This document shows, piece by piece, positions 36,158 to 45,901 of a DNA stretch of 64,000 nucleotides. The stretch's first letter is position 1, and the number at the start of each line of letters is the position of its first letter. A program made the translations under genes and the position numbers. The notes under the pieces are model-generated. The model did not search any database, had not been told where the DNA came from, and saw nothing but the letters and a program-made list of their open reading frames with translations. The DNA is from Pseudoruminococcus massiliensis (GTDB taxonomy: Bacteria; Bacillota; Clostridia; Oscillospirales; Acutalibacteraceae): NCBI RefSeq assembly GCF_900291955.1, contig NZ_OLMR01000001.1, positions 124,001 through 188,000 on the forward strand. Direction: 5' to 3'.

Positions 36158-36184
36158 GACTTTTCGCATAATTTTATTTAGAAT

Positions 36185-38389
36185 TTATCCTTTCATTGGG
36201 CGATAGAATATAGCCACATAATGATAAACTCCTCTATAACAATATACACCTACACCGATTTTTGTGTATATAGCCTCTCTGATATTACCTCCTTCTACAC
36301 TTCTGTTTAGCCATACACTGACGGCAGATGCTGAGTCTGGCATTCCTTTTGCAATGTTTTCTCCTGCAAATCTATAATCCCCCAGACCCTCTTCTTCCAA
36401 CAATGTATTCCAACCTGTGCCATCTGGTCGATTATCAGAGAAGCATTGACTTATTTCTTTTGCTCTTGTTATCGCAATAGAATCAAGAGAGACATCTCTT
36501 TTAAGTTGCATTAAATTTATTGATTTTCTATATTTGTTTATCTCATCATATAGTTCATTAGCTTTTATAATATCATCTGTTGCACCCAATGTTGTAATAC
36601 TTAAAGTAGAATAATCACTATAGCTTTTGCTCGAAGATACACTTCTGATTCTGAATTTATATGTTGTATTAACAGTAAGATTATCTACCATATAGCTTGT
36701 AGCATCAGAATTTAAGGTTGTTATTAATTTATATACTTGTGAATCTGGACTAAGCTGATAAATCTCATAATTTACTGCCCCATTTTGTTTTGTCCAACTA
36801 AGCTTTACAGAATAGTATGTCTGTGAAACCGCCTTAAAATCCTTAACAGCTGGCAAACAAGTTTTTACACTAACGCTATTATAAGGTGAGTATGTTGTTA
36901 TTCCTCCAGATACCAGATAAGCTCTTACTTTATAATTATAATATCTATCTGATGACAAATTTTTATCAGTATATGACTTAGCTGAAGTTGATGCAATTTT
37001 TACATATTTTCCAGTATTTATATCAAGTCTATAAATCTGATAGCCTGTCGCTGATGGATAATCCCAATTTAGCGTTATAGTAGTCGAGGTTGAAGTTTTT
37101 GAAGTAAAACTAACTGAAGTTGAAGTAGTTTTTGCATTAACTGCTGGACTTTTAGCACTTAAACCTATTGAACCATTAGAATTAACATAAGAAGCTATCT
37201 TATAGTAATATGTAGTATCTAAGTAAAGAGCTATATTAGTATATGAAGTTGATGAAGATGGTAATGCTTTTATCTTGCTGAAATTTTTATTATCAATGCT
37301 TCTATATATATAATATCCTGAAGCATTAGATGATTTATTCCAAACAAGCTTTATAGCGTCAGTAGCAACCTCTTTAACCGCAAATCCTGATGGATATGAT
37401 AATTTTGAACTGCTTATTGTTAAAGCATTTACAGCACTACTCTTTGGACCAATAGCTACACCTGTTGAAGTATTCTTATATGATGCAATAGAGTAATAAT
37501 ATTTCTTGCCAGCTGTAAGAGAAGTATTTGTATAAGCTGTTGTATAAGCTTTAAGCGTCTTTATTTTTGAGTATTTTTTTCCGTCTGTACTTCTATAAAC
37601 ATAATATCCTGTCACATCAGGTGCTTTAGTCCATGTCAACTTAATTGCACTGTTTGAATATTCAGCAACCTTAAGATTTGATGGTGCTGGAACTGATGAA
37701 CTGCTTGTTGTAGTTATATTTATAGCACTACTCTTTGGGCCAATAGCTACTGCACCTGTTGAAGTATTCTTATATGATGCAATAGAGTAATAATATTTCT
37801 TGCCAGCTGTAAGAGAAGTATTTGTATAAGCTGTTGTAGAAGCTTTAAGCGTCTTTATTTTTGAGTATTTTTTTCCGTCTGTACTTCTATAAACATAATA
37901 TCCTGTTACATCAGATGCTTTAGTCCATGTCAACTTAATTGCACTGTTTGAATATTCAGCAACTTTAAGATTTGATGGTGCTGGAACTGATGAACTGCTT
38001 GTTGCAGTAATTTTAAGAGAAGATGTTCTTTCACTTTTTGTAATTTTTCCGTTAATATTAGTATAAGAGATAAGAGCGAAATAATAAGCTTTTCCTGCTG
38101 TAAGTCCACCAACTGTATAAGATGTTGTAGATTGTGAATTGATAGTCTTTAGCTTAGTGAAATTTGAATTATCCGTACTATAATAGACCAAATAACCTGT
38201 TACACCAGCAACCTTAGACCAACTTAGTTTTGCAGCTTTGTCTGAATACTCTGTTACTTTTAAATTTGTTGGAGCAGAAACCGCTGCATTTACATTTTCC
38301 GCCGTCATAGGTAATGTCAAAAATACTGAAAGGAGAATAAGCACTGCCAAAACAGAACTAACAACTTTCTTTCCAAAAACATTAACCAT
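36185..38389 (-). CDS. Secreted protein with six fibronectin type III domains and a CAP domain
   Basis: The 734-residue exported protein has a signal peptide (about 1-35, ending near VNA), six FN3-like repeats (about residues 38-620) and a C-terminal CAP/SCP domain (about 625-734) with ELYDEINKYR and GENIAKG. CAP domains occur in many secreted bacterial proteins of uncertain function; FN3 repeats act as spacers or bind polysaccharide. The second and third FN3 repeats are nearly identical, also at DNA level (see 37433-38004). I chose ATG 38389: AAGGCGGTG lies before it, and a transcript from the promoter at 38449-38477 would leave almost no leader for ATG 38434. No wall-anchor motif is seen. 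Confidence 0.85.
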   Translation of the reverse strand: MVNVFGKKVVSSVLAVLILLSVFLTLPMTAENVNAAVSAPTNLKVTEYSDKAAKLSWSKVAGVTGYLVYYSTDNSNFTKLKTINSQSTTSYTVGGLTAGKAYYFALISYTNINGKITKSERTSSLKITATSSSSVPAPSNLKVAEYSNSAIKLTWTKASDVTGYYVYRSTDGKKYSKIKTLKASTTAYTNTSLTAGKKYYYSIASYKNTSTGAVAIGPKSSAINITTTSSSSVPAPSNLKVAEYSNSAIKLTWTKAPDVTGYYVYRSTDGKKYSKIKTLKAYTTAYTNTSLTAGKKYYYSIASYKNTSTGVAIGPKSSAVNALTISSSKLSYPSGFAVKEVATDAIKLVWNKSSNASGYYIYRSIDNKNFSKIKALPSSSTSYTNIALYLDTTYYYKIASYVNSNGSIGLSAKSPAVNAKTTSTSVSFTSKTSTSTTITLNWDYPSATGYQIYRLDINTGKYVKIASTSAKSYTDKNLSSDRYYNYKVRAYLVSGGITTYSPYNSVSVKTCLPAVKDFKAVSQTYYSVKLSWTKQNGAVNYEIYQLSPDSQVYKLITTLNSDATSYMVDNLTVNTTYKFRIRSVSSSKSYSDYSTLSITTLGATDDIIKANELYDEINKYRKSINLMQLKRDVSLDSIAITRAKEISQCFSDNRPDGTGWNTLLEEEGLGDYRFAGENIAKGMPDSASAVSVWLNRSVEGGNIREAIYTKIGVGVYCYRGVYHYVAIFYRPMKG
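37433..38004 (-). repeat. Tandem duplication of one FN3 module inside the FN3-CAP gene
   Basis: Units 37433-37710 and 37724-38004 (offset 291 bp, 97 codons) differ by about five substitutions and one 3-bp indel (GTGVAIG versus GTGAVAIG in the protein). The other FN3 repeats of the gene are far more divergent, so this copy is recent or kept alike by recombination. Confidence 0.88.
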
Positions 38390-38448
38390 CGCTAACACCG
38401 CCTTTATTTTTCTAAAAAATACAGAAAACTCCATATTTTTACATATTT

Positions 38449-38477
38449 ATTATATCACTCAATCATTTTATTGTCAA
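38449..38477 (-). promoter_or_regulatory. Consensus sigma-A promoter of the FN3-CAP gene
   Basis: On the minus strand TTGACA (38472-38477) and TATAAT (38449-38454), both exact, are 17 bp apart. Confidence 0.82.
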
Positions 38478-38559
38478 TCTGTTTAATTTTTTTGTGTATT
38501 TTTATATATTTACTGATACAAAGATTTTAACCAATTTATAAACTGTCCCCTACAAACAT

Positions 38560-38593
38560 AACAAAAACAAGTGATAGCATAAGCCACCACTTG
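38560..38593 (-). terminator. Terminator of the DUF218 gene
   Basis: CAAGTG (38568-38573) pairs with CACTTG (38588-38593), followed on the minus strand by TTTTTGTTATG, 28 bp past the stop at 38622. Confidence 0.65.
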
Positions 38594-38621
38594 CTTTTAA
38601 TTTATTTTAAATTTAAAATAT

Positions 38622-39407
38622 TTATCCAAAGACTGCCTCATTAGCGATTGCTATTGTTTCTCTGAAATGATATGTTGCAAGAAGGTATAACGGTGTATCG
38701 GCACTCACCGAACCAGTAGGATTTAAACCAACTTTTTTAGCAAGCATACTTGCTCTAAACTCGTGGAAACCGTCTGTAACTATCGCAATATCCTTGTTAT
38801 ATCCTTTTTCCTCAATAATTTTCTTAGAAAACTCAAGATTTTCCGAAGTAGTAGTAGATTCATCCTCCATAATTATTCTATCAGAAGCTATTCCCTTTTC
38901 AGTTAAATAATTATACATACATTGAGCTTCACTTATTTCCTCATTAGAGCCTTTTCCACCCGAAACAATACAGACTGCATTTTTATTTTCATTTAAGTAT
39001 TCATATGCAGCCTCAAGCCTCTTTGAAAGCATTAGGCTTGGATTTTTCCCATTAACCTTACAACCAAGTACAACTACCGTAGAATTTTCGTTCGGAGCTT
39101 TTAACGCCGCTGCAATCATAAATCCACTAATAACCACAACATATGAAACTCCAATAGTAACTAAAGAAGTAATAATCACAAGTATACATTTTCCAAGCTT
39201 TCTACTGCTGATTTTCTTACAAATACTTTTAAATTTATTCCAAAAAACAGAAACTGCAAGACCACATATAGATAAAAATAATCCAAGTAAATTGCCAATA
39301 TCAAAAATAGCAACTCTCATAGGAAGTATAAACCAGATTGCCAATCCTAAAAATATCAACGAAAATAGTACTCTTAATATAATTTTAGCAATACTCAATT
39401 TTTTCAA
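38622..39407 (-). CDS. YdcF/SanA-like DUF218 membrane protein
   Basis: The 261-residue protein has three membrane spans (about 10-30, 32-56 and 73-97) and a DUF218 domain outside or at the membrane (about 104-250). The domain shows VVVLGCKVNGKNPSLMLSKRL, VSGGKGSNEEISEA and DESTTTSENLEFS, where Asp, Glu and Ser/Thr residues are conserved in the family. Relatives such as SanA affect the envelope barrier and wall precursor supply; the reaction is unknown. The start is TTG with AGGGGGA upstream. It has its own terminator. Confidence 0.82.
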   Translation of the reverse strand: MKKLSIAKIILRVLFSLIFLGLAIWFILPMRVAIFDIGNLLGLFLSICGLAVSVFWNKFKSICKKISSRKLGKCILVIITSLVTIGVSYVVVISGFMIAAALKAPNENSTVVVLGCKVNGKNPSLMLSKRLEAAYEYLNENKNAVCIVSGGKGSNEEISEAQCMYNYLTEKGIASDRIIMEDESTTTSENLEFSKKIIEEKGYNKDIAIVTDGFHEFRASMLAKKVGLNPTGSVSADTPLYLLATYHFRETIAIANEAVFG

Positions 39408-39588
39408 AACAAATCCCCCTTTTTTTCAACATATTCTAACATATTTCAGCAAAAATATTGTTAATAGATGTTTAATAAATCTCAAAAAATCGCTAACAAT
39501 TTTCTGACAACTTTTTAACAAACAAATATAACAAACTAACGATTAGCTAATCAACTTTTAATTTTTGAGCCTACATTTTTTAAAAACC

Positions 39589-42500
39589 TTAATGTTTAAA
39601 TTTTTTTCTGCTGATTAAGAATGATGCAATACTTATAGCAAGAAGTGACGCAACAAATATCAAAGCATAAATAGAATTATCTGCATCATCAGGTTGTTCT
39701 ATTGGATTCAGTTCCTTACTTGGCTTTTGTTCATCACGATTACCGCCAGATTGCTGGATTGCTGACGATTCATCTTTACTCTCTTTATAAGTTCCCTGAG
39801 GCATAAGCCTTATCGTAATAACAAAATTTTCTGAACTCTCTCCGGTAGATACCTTAAATGGATTTTTCTCAACACAAAGCTTATTCGGAATATTGGTAAG
39901 CTTAACATTGTATTCACCTGCCGGAAGATTTGCACAAACAATCTTTCCATTTTCATCAGATGTAAAGCTTTTCGAATTTATTTCAGCTTCAACTCCGCTT
40001 ATAGCCTTTCCGTTTTTATCAACAAACTTAAGTTTAAGGTCATCATATACAATAGTGTCGCAAAGTTTAATATCTGAAATATTATAAGCATAATCCAACG
40101 CTGCAAAAGCAACCTTATTTTGAGAGATTTTAAGTAGCTTCTTATCATCGTCATATTTCTCAGCAAGCTTTTTAAGTGCGACCTTCAGCTTTGTAATGTC
40201 ATAAGTAAAGGTAGTGTTTCCGTTAGAATCAGATTTATGACCAACATAAACAATAGAATTTTTATCAAAGCCTATCTTAGCATCTTCCATAAGGTTATAT
40301 ATAGAGCTGCTATATTCATACTTTCCTGTTTTGCCATTATAAACTGCAACATATATATCAAAGCCTTGTATTGCATTATTATCATATCCCGAAATCTCAA
40401 GATAAGTTTTCTTATCTGCAAAATATGTCTTATATGATGTTTTGCTTGGTTTTTTGTTATCAACATTAAATTCAAAGCTTCTTTTCTGTTCTGAAATATT
40501 TCCCTTAGATTCCTCTATCTTACCACTTATTGTAAGAATGTATTTTCCATTGCTAAGTGACGAAAGTGCGGTATTTATTGAAGTAGAATCCTCATCAGAA
40601 TTTGCCCTGTTTCTGTTAAACGGTTCGCTTTCATATATTATAGCTCCACTCTCGTTCTTTATAACACACTTAAAATCAATAAGATTTCTCTTAGCAAGCG
40701 AGCGTATGTATAATGTAGGATTTGTAGCTAATGAATTATTCAAAGCGGTTTTCAAGGTATTTGCATTAAATGAAATATTTCTCTCATCAAAAAGCTTAGT
40801 GAATTTATTATAACCAAGCAACATAGAATAATTAAATTCTTCTTCATTATTAGTTGAGAGATAAAGATAACTGCTTTGTTTATCGACCTTTTCATTGCTA
40901 TCATATATAAAGCTGCCAAAAGCACTTTCATGTGTATAGCTTCCAACAAAACCAAGTAATGACGAACTGATTGTCACATCAGCTTCTTGAGAAAAATAAA
41001 CATATCCATCGAGATAAAATCCTGCTGAAAAATAAGCTTTTTGTTCAAGGATAAAAGCTGAATTGAGCTTAATTTTAACAGTAACAGTTTTAGTTTTATT
41101 CGCATCAATACTTATAGCATCCACTTCTTTATCATCTACAATAAAACTTGAAAGATAATTACTGCTTATAATATCCTCACGATATGTCTTTTTATTCTTT
41201 GAATCATATCTTTCAGAAGAAAGTATAAGTGATGGTGTTAGAGTAATTTTTTTATCAGTTATATTAGTAATATCAAGCTTGATTTCATATGAACCAATAT
41301 CACTGCTTCCAAGAACAGTAAAACCGCTTGAAATATAAGCATTTGCATTTAAAGCATTATCTAAATTAACAAGTCCTGCTCCCTGCATTCTGACAGCTTC
41401 TTTTGCTGTATCATCTCTATCGTTAATAATATCAGCTGTACTTGTTATAAGCTTATATGCAAGGTCATTTTTCTGCTCTGCGGAATATTTTTCAAAGCGT
41501 TTATCCTTATTGATATATTCTTTCAGAAGTGCAAGCTTTCCAGAAACAAGTGCTGATGAAAACGATGAGCCATTTGCTGTGCCATAACGATTATTCGGAA
41601 TTGAAGAATAGCTTGGTGAAGTTTCAGCAAGCAGCGGATTTATCGAAAGACTTCCATTAGAACCACAAGACGCATTTGAAGAAATCTTTTTGTAGTTTTC
41701 ATTATCGCTTATAAGAATATATTCTGTTGAAATTCTTATTCCACCAGATTCCTCAAAATCTTTAATTGATGTATCCTTTACAATCGCAGTTGGAACTACT
41801 GTAGTTTCAGTAAGTTTCGTCTTATCATCACCAAAAATTACTAATGCTAAAGCACCTCTCTGCTCAGCAAGATTTATAGCAGATTCTATATCTTCTTGCT
41901 TATCAGATACGAAAATCACTTTGTTTTTAAGTTCAATATCTCCATCATTTTTTAGATTATCATTATATATAACATAATCATAATCTCCATCATTTATATT
42001 ATAAAAAGAGTATTCACTTTTACTGTTAGAGCACTTTGGCAATGTATATTCTATTCTTTCATCATTATAAAGGAAAAATGGGGAATAGTTATTTTTTCCC
42101 TCTGCAGATGAAACAGAAATAACTCTTGAAAGTGAAGCTATCGGTGATGCTGTACCATCTTCAATAGCACTTTCAGAATCAGATTTTCCGAGGTTACCAG
42201 CAGGCATTACAACTGCTGTTCCACATTTATGAATTCTCTCAAACATATCATTAAAGCTTGCCGCAAAATCATTATCAAGCATTTTTTCACTGCCATAGCT
42301 TATATTTATAATATCCGCACCTAAAATAAGAGAATCCTCTATTGCACTTAAGATAACTGTACTATCTGCCACTTTTGATGAATCAGAACTACATTTCATA
42401 AGTAAAAGCTGACTGTTATAAGCATTGCTTGCAGAAGAAATATTCTCTGTGCTACCTCCGATAATTCCTGCAACCATAGTTCCATGCTCGCAATTATCAG

Positions 42501-43326
42501 AAATAACATTAGTATCATTATCAACATAGTCATAAGCATATAATAGCTTTTGGCTTATATATAATGTAGTTGGTGCAAATTCTCCACTTACACAAGCTCG
42601 AAGATTAGAAATAAGATACATAAAATCATCTTGCTTATACTTTCCATTTTCTGCATCAAGTGTAAAAATTTCATGATTAGTATCAAAGCCAGTATCAAGA
42701 ATCGCTGTAACTGTTCCTGAACCTGTCAATTCTGTTTCTTCTAAGTCTTCACTTATATCTTCATTGTTAGATACAGGAGTTGACTCATTTTCAATATCTT
42801 CATAAGGATTAAGCTTTATAGAAAGATAGATACGCTTAATATTATCAAGCTTTTTAATTTCGGAAAGCTTTCCATATTCACAGCTAAAAGATACCGAATT
42901 CATAACAACAGAAGTTAAACTTATTCTATCTGATTCTTGTTTTCCTATTATATTTTCAAGCGAGCTTATAAAGCTTGTTTGTTCATTCTTAATATTGGCA
43001 AGAAGTTTTTTTGTTTGTTCATCAGAAATATATTTTTGCAGATTTTGTTTTTGTGTAGATTTTAAATAGCTTTCACTTATTGATGCAGTGGCAAGCTCTG
43101 CTGTAACACTAACTATATCTGTATCTTTATATGGAATAGTAGATTCTTCATCTTTACTGATAAATTCTATCTTATCTTCAGTATTAACTTCATCGTTTAT
43201 AACAAGTGAGGATTTATATATGGTCTTATCCTCCTCTTGCTCCTTTACAGTGCTTGTAAGAGGTAAGACAAAAATCGTTGTAAGCAAAAGAACCAATGCA
43301 ACAACGAATGTTATTCTTTTTTTCAA
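39589..43326 (-). CDS. Large cell-surface subtilase (S8 family, lactocepin-like)
   Basis: The 1245-residue exported protease has a signal peptide (1-25), a propeptide region (to about 200), an S8 domain with Asp211 (ILDTG), His281 (CEHGT), oxyanion Asn378 (PAGN) and Ser588 (NGSSFSS), and a PA-like insert (about 430-545). Beta-rich stretches (about 660-1100) and one CnaB/SpaA-like domain (about 1115-1185, KFVDKNGKAISGVEAEI) follow. The C-terminus is a membrane span and RKKFKH tail (about 1218-1245) with no LPXTG, so it is held in the membrane. It would digest external proteins or trim surface proteins. The start is TTG after AGAGG; the promoter lies at 43413-43442. Confidence 0.88.
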   Translation of the reverse strand: MKKRITFVVALVLLLTTIFVLPLTSTVKEQEEDKTIYKSSLVINDEVNTEDKIEFISKDEESTIPYKDTDIVSVTAELATASISESYLKSTQKQNLQKYISDEQTKKLLANIKNEQTSFISSLENIIGKQESDRISLTSVVMNSVSFSCEYGKLSEIKKLDNIKRIYLSIKLNPYEDIENESTPVSNNEDISEDLEETELTGSGTVTAILDTGFDTNHEIFTLDAENGKYKQDDFMYLISNLRACVSGEFAPTTLYISQKLLYAYDYVDNDTNVISDNCEHGTMVAGIIGGSTENISSASNAYNSQLLLMKCSSDSSKVADSTVILSAIEDSLILGADIINISYGSEKMLDNDFAASFNDMFERIHKCGTAVVMPAGNLGKSDSESAIEDGTASPIASLSRVISVSSAEGKNNYSPFFLYNDERIEYTLPKCSNSKSEYSFYNINDGDYDYVIYNDNLKNDGDIELKNKVIFVSDKQEDIESAINLAEQRGALALVIFGDDKTKLTETTVVPTAIVKDTSIKDFEESGGIRISTEYILISDNENYKKISSNASCGSNGSLSINPLLAETSPSYSSIPNNRYGTANGSSFSSALVSGKLALLKEYINKDKRFEKYSAEQKNDLAYKLITSTADIINDRDDTAKEAVRMQGAGLVNLDNALNANAYISSGFTVLGSSDIGSYEIKLDITNITDKKITLTPSLILSSERYDSKNKKTYREDIISSNYLSSFIVDDKEVDAISIDANKTKTVTVKIKLNSAFILEQKAYFSAGFYLDGYVYFSQEADVTISSSLLGFVGSYTHESAFGSFIYDSNEKVDKQSSYLYLSTNNEEEFNYSMLLGYNKFTKLFDERNISFNANTLKTALNNSLATNPTLYIRSLAKRNLIDFKCVIKNESGAIIYESEPFNRNRANSDEDSTSINTALSSLSNGKYILTISGKIEESKGNISEQKRSFEFNVDNKKPSKTSYKTYFADKKTYLEISGYDNNAIQGFDIYVAVYNGKTGKYEYSSSIYNLMEDAKIGFDKNSIVYVGHKSDSNGNTTFTYDITKLKVALKKLAEKYDDDKKLLKISQNKVAFAALDYAYNISDIKLCDTIVYDDLKLKFVDKNGKAISGVEAEINSKSFTSDENGKIVCANLPAGEYNVKLTNIPNKLCVEKNPFKVSTGESSENFVITIRLMPQGTYKESKDESSAIQQSGGNRDEQKPSKELNPIEQPDDADNSIYALIFVASLLAISIASFLISRKKFKH

Positions 43327-43412
43327 TGCAAAAACCTCTTTTGGTCAAAATTTTATTTTCCAAAAATGTAAGACTTTATTTTTAGGGTAATTGAATTATG
43401 ATATTTAAAGCT

Positions 43413-43442
43413 ATTATATCACATTTTCTGTAAAATGTACAA
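43413..43442 (-). promoter_or_regulatory. Promoter of the subtilase gene
   Basis: On the minus strand TTGTAC (43437-43442) and TATAAT (43413-43418) are 18 bp apart. Confidence 0.6.
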
Positions 43443-43453
43443 TATATAATTAT

Positions 43454-43486
43454 AGCCCGTATCATAATAGCTTTATGATATGGGCT
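43454..43486 (-). terminator. Probable terminator of the c-di-GMP protein gene
   Basis: The stem AGCCCGTATCAT/ATGATATGGGCT (43454-43465/43475-43486) has one G-T pair. The following minus-strand sequence is AT-rich (ATAATTATAT) rather than a clean T-run. Confidence 0.55.
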
Positions 43487-43505
43487 TAATTTAAATCATT
43501 TTCAA

Positions 43506-45671
43506 TTATTTTTCTGTCATATCTGCAACTATTCTCACCGCAAAACAATGTTCTCCAGTATAGCCATTTATTGCAGGGTGACCTAAGCAATTAACAAAAA
43601 CTGCTGTTCCGTCTTTGCGTTTAATTCTATGCTTGAGATAAACTTCTTTAGAATCTTTAAGAGTATCATCTATTATCTTACGATAAACCGCTCTTTCTTC
43701 TTCTAAAATCAAATCATATTGTGTAAGCTGATTTTCTATAATATCTTCCCAAGTATAACCTGTTATTTCTGTAAAATTAGCGTCGCACTTTGCCAATTTG
43801 AAATCAGGTGTTAAAAGATAATGAGAGTATTTAAGAGGAATAATCCTTGCAGAGTTTTCCTGAATATCATTTTCTATAATAGAATCCATATCTTGAATTT
43901 TGTTATTTTTGTCTTTTTCAATCATTGATTCTACAAGCTTTTCAAATTCTGGAACTTTCAAAGGCTTTGAAAAATAATACCCCTGCATAAAAGCACAGCC
44001 TACACTGCTCAAAAAGAGTGCCTGCTGTTTTGTTTCTACACCCTCTGCAATAACAGGAATAGTGAGCTCATGTGCCATACGAATAACTGCTTTGATGATT
44101 TTTCTGCCCTTACCGCCTTCGCTATTGTCTTGATTTTGCAAAAATCTAAGATCCATTTTAAGTACATCAACCTGAACCTCTTTGAGCATATTAAGAGAAG
44201 AAAATCCACTTCCGAAATCGTCCATTTCAACAGTGAACCCAAGCTCATGAAGCTTATTGACAATATCTATAAGAACCTCTGGCTTGCTCATATATGCACT
44301 TTCTGTAATTTCGAGCCTTAACATAGATGCCGGAATATTATATTTTTCAAGTAAGCCAACAAGACGATTATCTATTTTATCATCAAGCAAATCAATTCGT
44401 GAAATATTGACAGAAACAGAAACAGGAATAAAACTTCCTTGGTCAAGCCATTTTCTCATAAGTTTGCAAGCCTGCTCCCAAATATAGTAATCAAGCTGTG
44501 AGATTTGTCCTGTTCTTTCCAAAATAGGTATAAACTCTCCTGGAGAAATCCAACCTAATGAATTATGTGTCCATCTGCAAAGAGCCTCTGCACCAATAAT
44601 TTTATTTGTAACAAAATTAAACTGTGGCTGAAGCCATACGGAAATTTCACCGTTTTCTAAAGCACTTTCTACGCTTTGACTTATCACCAGCTCTCTCCAT
44701 TGTTTATACCACATCTCTTTACCAAAAATTCCAAGCTGATTTCCGCTGGTATTTTTAACGCTTTTTTGTGCAACATTTGCCCAGTCGATCATTTGATTTA
44801 TATTTGGATTGCTCATATCCTCGGGCTTTAGTTTATATATACCTGCTGCAATCTCTACACTATAATTGACGCCAGGTCTTATAAGATAGTTTCCGACTTT
44901 TTCACAAACCATTTCAAAGTTTTTGCGAATATCTTCTTCACCTCTAAATTTTGTAAGTGAAACCAAGGTATCGCCAGAAAATCTTCCACAAGCTTCATTA
45001 TCTCCAAGAAGCTTGACAACAAGCCCAGCCCAATATCTTATAAGTCTATCACCAATTTCATATCCAAACAAGTCGTTTACAAATTTGAATTTCTTTATAT
45101 CGCAAAACCATACAGCGTAACTTTCGTTTGGATTATGCTCTATAAGATATTTTGCACGCTTACGAAAACCATCAATGTTAAATGTTCCAGTGAGTTGGTC
45201 TATATTTTGAATTTGAATATCACCATCTATAAATTCTTTCTTTTGCTCACGCATAATGTGTATAAAACTTCTTTGTTTTATAGTAAGCATTAAAGCATTT
45301 TCAACTCTTCTGAGAATAGCCTCCTTAGTCATATCAGTTGAAATGCAATCGAGAACACCCATATCATAAATATCTTGAATATCTTCCTGAATACCGTCCG
45401 CAATAAGCATAACAGGAGTATCTTCCAAATAGTAGTTATTTTTTAAATCTTTAAGAATATCAACAAGTGTTTTATCAGAAAGCTTATTAGCAATAATCAT
45501 AAGGTCTATACTATAATTCTCTTCGACCAAAACGCGTAATGTTTCAGCGCCATTTTCCGCCTCTATAATCAAATATTTTTCTTTAAGAGCTTTAGAAAAA
45601 GCCTTACGATTTTCAGGATTGCTATCAGAAATTAAAATTCTTATTTCTTCATCATGAATTTTATTTATCAT
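43506..45671 (-). CDS. c-di-GMP signalling protein: degenerate receiver, degenerate GGDEF, intact EAL, PAS
   Basis: The 721-residue cytoplasmic protein has a receiver-like domain (about 9-130), a GGDEF-like domain (about 158-320), an EAL domain (about 335-575) and a C-terminal PAS domain (about 615-718). In the receiver the phosphoacceptor position reads IIANK, with Ala61 where Asp is expected. The GGDEF loop reads RFSGDTL, so cyclase activity is unlikely. The EAL domain keeps EAL (362-364), EITES, DDFGSG (484-489), LKMD and AEGVET, so it should degrade c-di-GMP. I chose ATG 45671 with GGAGGGG upstream; ATG 45701 is upstream of that box. The signal sensed by the PAS domain is unknown. Confidence 0.88.
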   Translation of the reverse strand: MINKIHDEEIRILISDSNPENRKAFSKALKEKYLIIEAENGAETLRVLVEENYSIDLMIIANKLSDKTLVDILKDLKNNYYLEDTPVMLIADGIQEDIQDIYDMGVLDCISTDMTKEAILRRVENALMLTIKQRSFIHIMREQKKEFIDGDIQIQNIDQLTGTFNIDGFRKRAKYLIEHNPNESYAVWFCDIKKFKFVNDLFGYEIGDRLIRYWAGLVVKLLGDNEACGRFSGDTLVSLTKFRGEEDIRKNFEMVCEKVGNYLIRPGVNYSVEIAAGIYKLKPEDMSNPNINQMIDWANVAQKSVKNTSGNQLGIFGKEMWYKQWRELVISQSVESALENGEISVWLQPQFNFVTNKIIGAEALCRWTHNSLGWISPGEFIPILERTGQISQLDYYIWEQACKLMRKWLDQGSFIPVSVSVNISRIDLLDDKIDNRLVGLLEKYNIPASMLRLEITESAYMSKPEVLIDIVNKLHELGFTVEMDDFGSGFSSLNMLKEVQVDVLKMDLRFLQNQDNSEGGKGRKIIKAVIRMAHELTIPVIAEGVETKQQALFLSSVGCAFMQGYYFSKPLKVPEFEKLVESMIEKDKNNKIQDMDSIIENDIQENSARIIPLKYSHYLLTPDFKLAKCDANFTEITGYTWEDIIENQLTQYDLILEEERAVYRKIIDDTLKDSKEVYLKHRIKRKDGTAVFVNCLGHPAINGYTGEHCFAVRIVADMTEK

Positions 45672-45853
45672 TAATATTTCCCCTCCTGAAACAAAGTTCA
45701 TAAAATGTATATACTACCCAATTTATAATATCAAATTTAAACAGATTTTTCAATATATAATATAAACCTTCAACATTATTTTTATAATTCAAAATAGACT
45801 TAAAAAAATTAAATGAAGCTTTTAATTTTAAAAATTCAGATATGATATAAATA

Positions 45854-45886
45854 AAAAGGAAAATCAACAATCGTGATTTTCCTTTT
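45854..45886 (-). terminator. Terminator of the Big2-lysozyme gene
   Basis: A perfect 13-bp stem AAAAGGAAAATCA (45854-45866/45874-45886) has an A-rich 5' arm that gives a T-rich tail on the minus strand (CCTTTTTATTT). Confidence 0.78.
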
Positions 45887-45901
45887 AATAAATATTAAAT
45901 T

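Noticed and set aside
37433-38004. Assembly artefact explaining the FN3 duplication
   Set aside because: The two units carry different substitutions and a codon indel, so both are real sequence, although unit number could still be miscounted.
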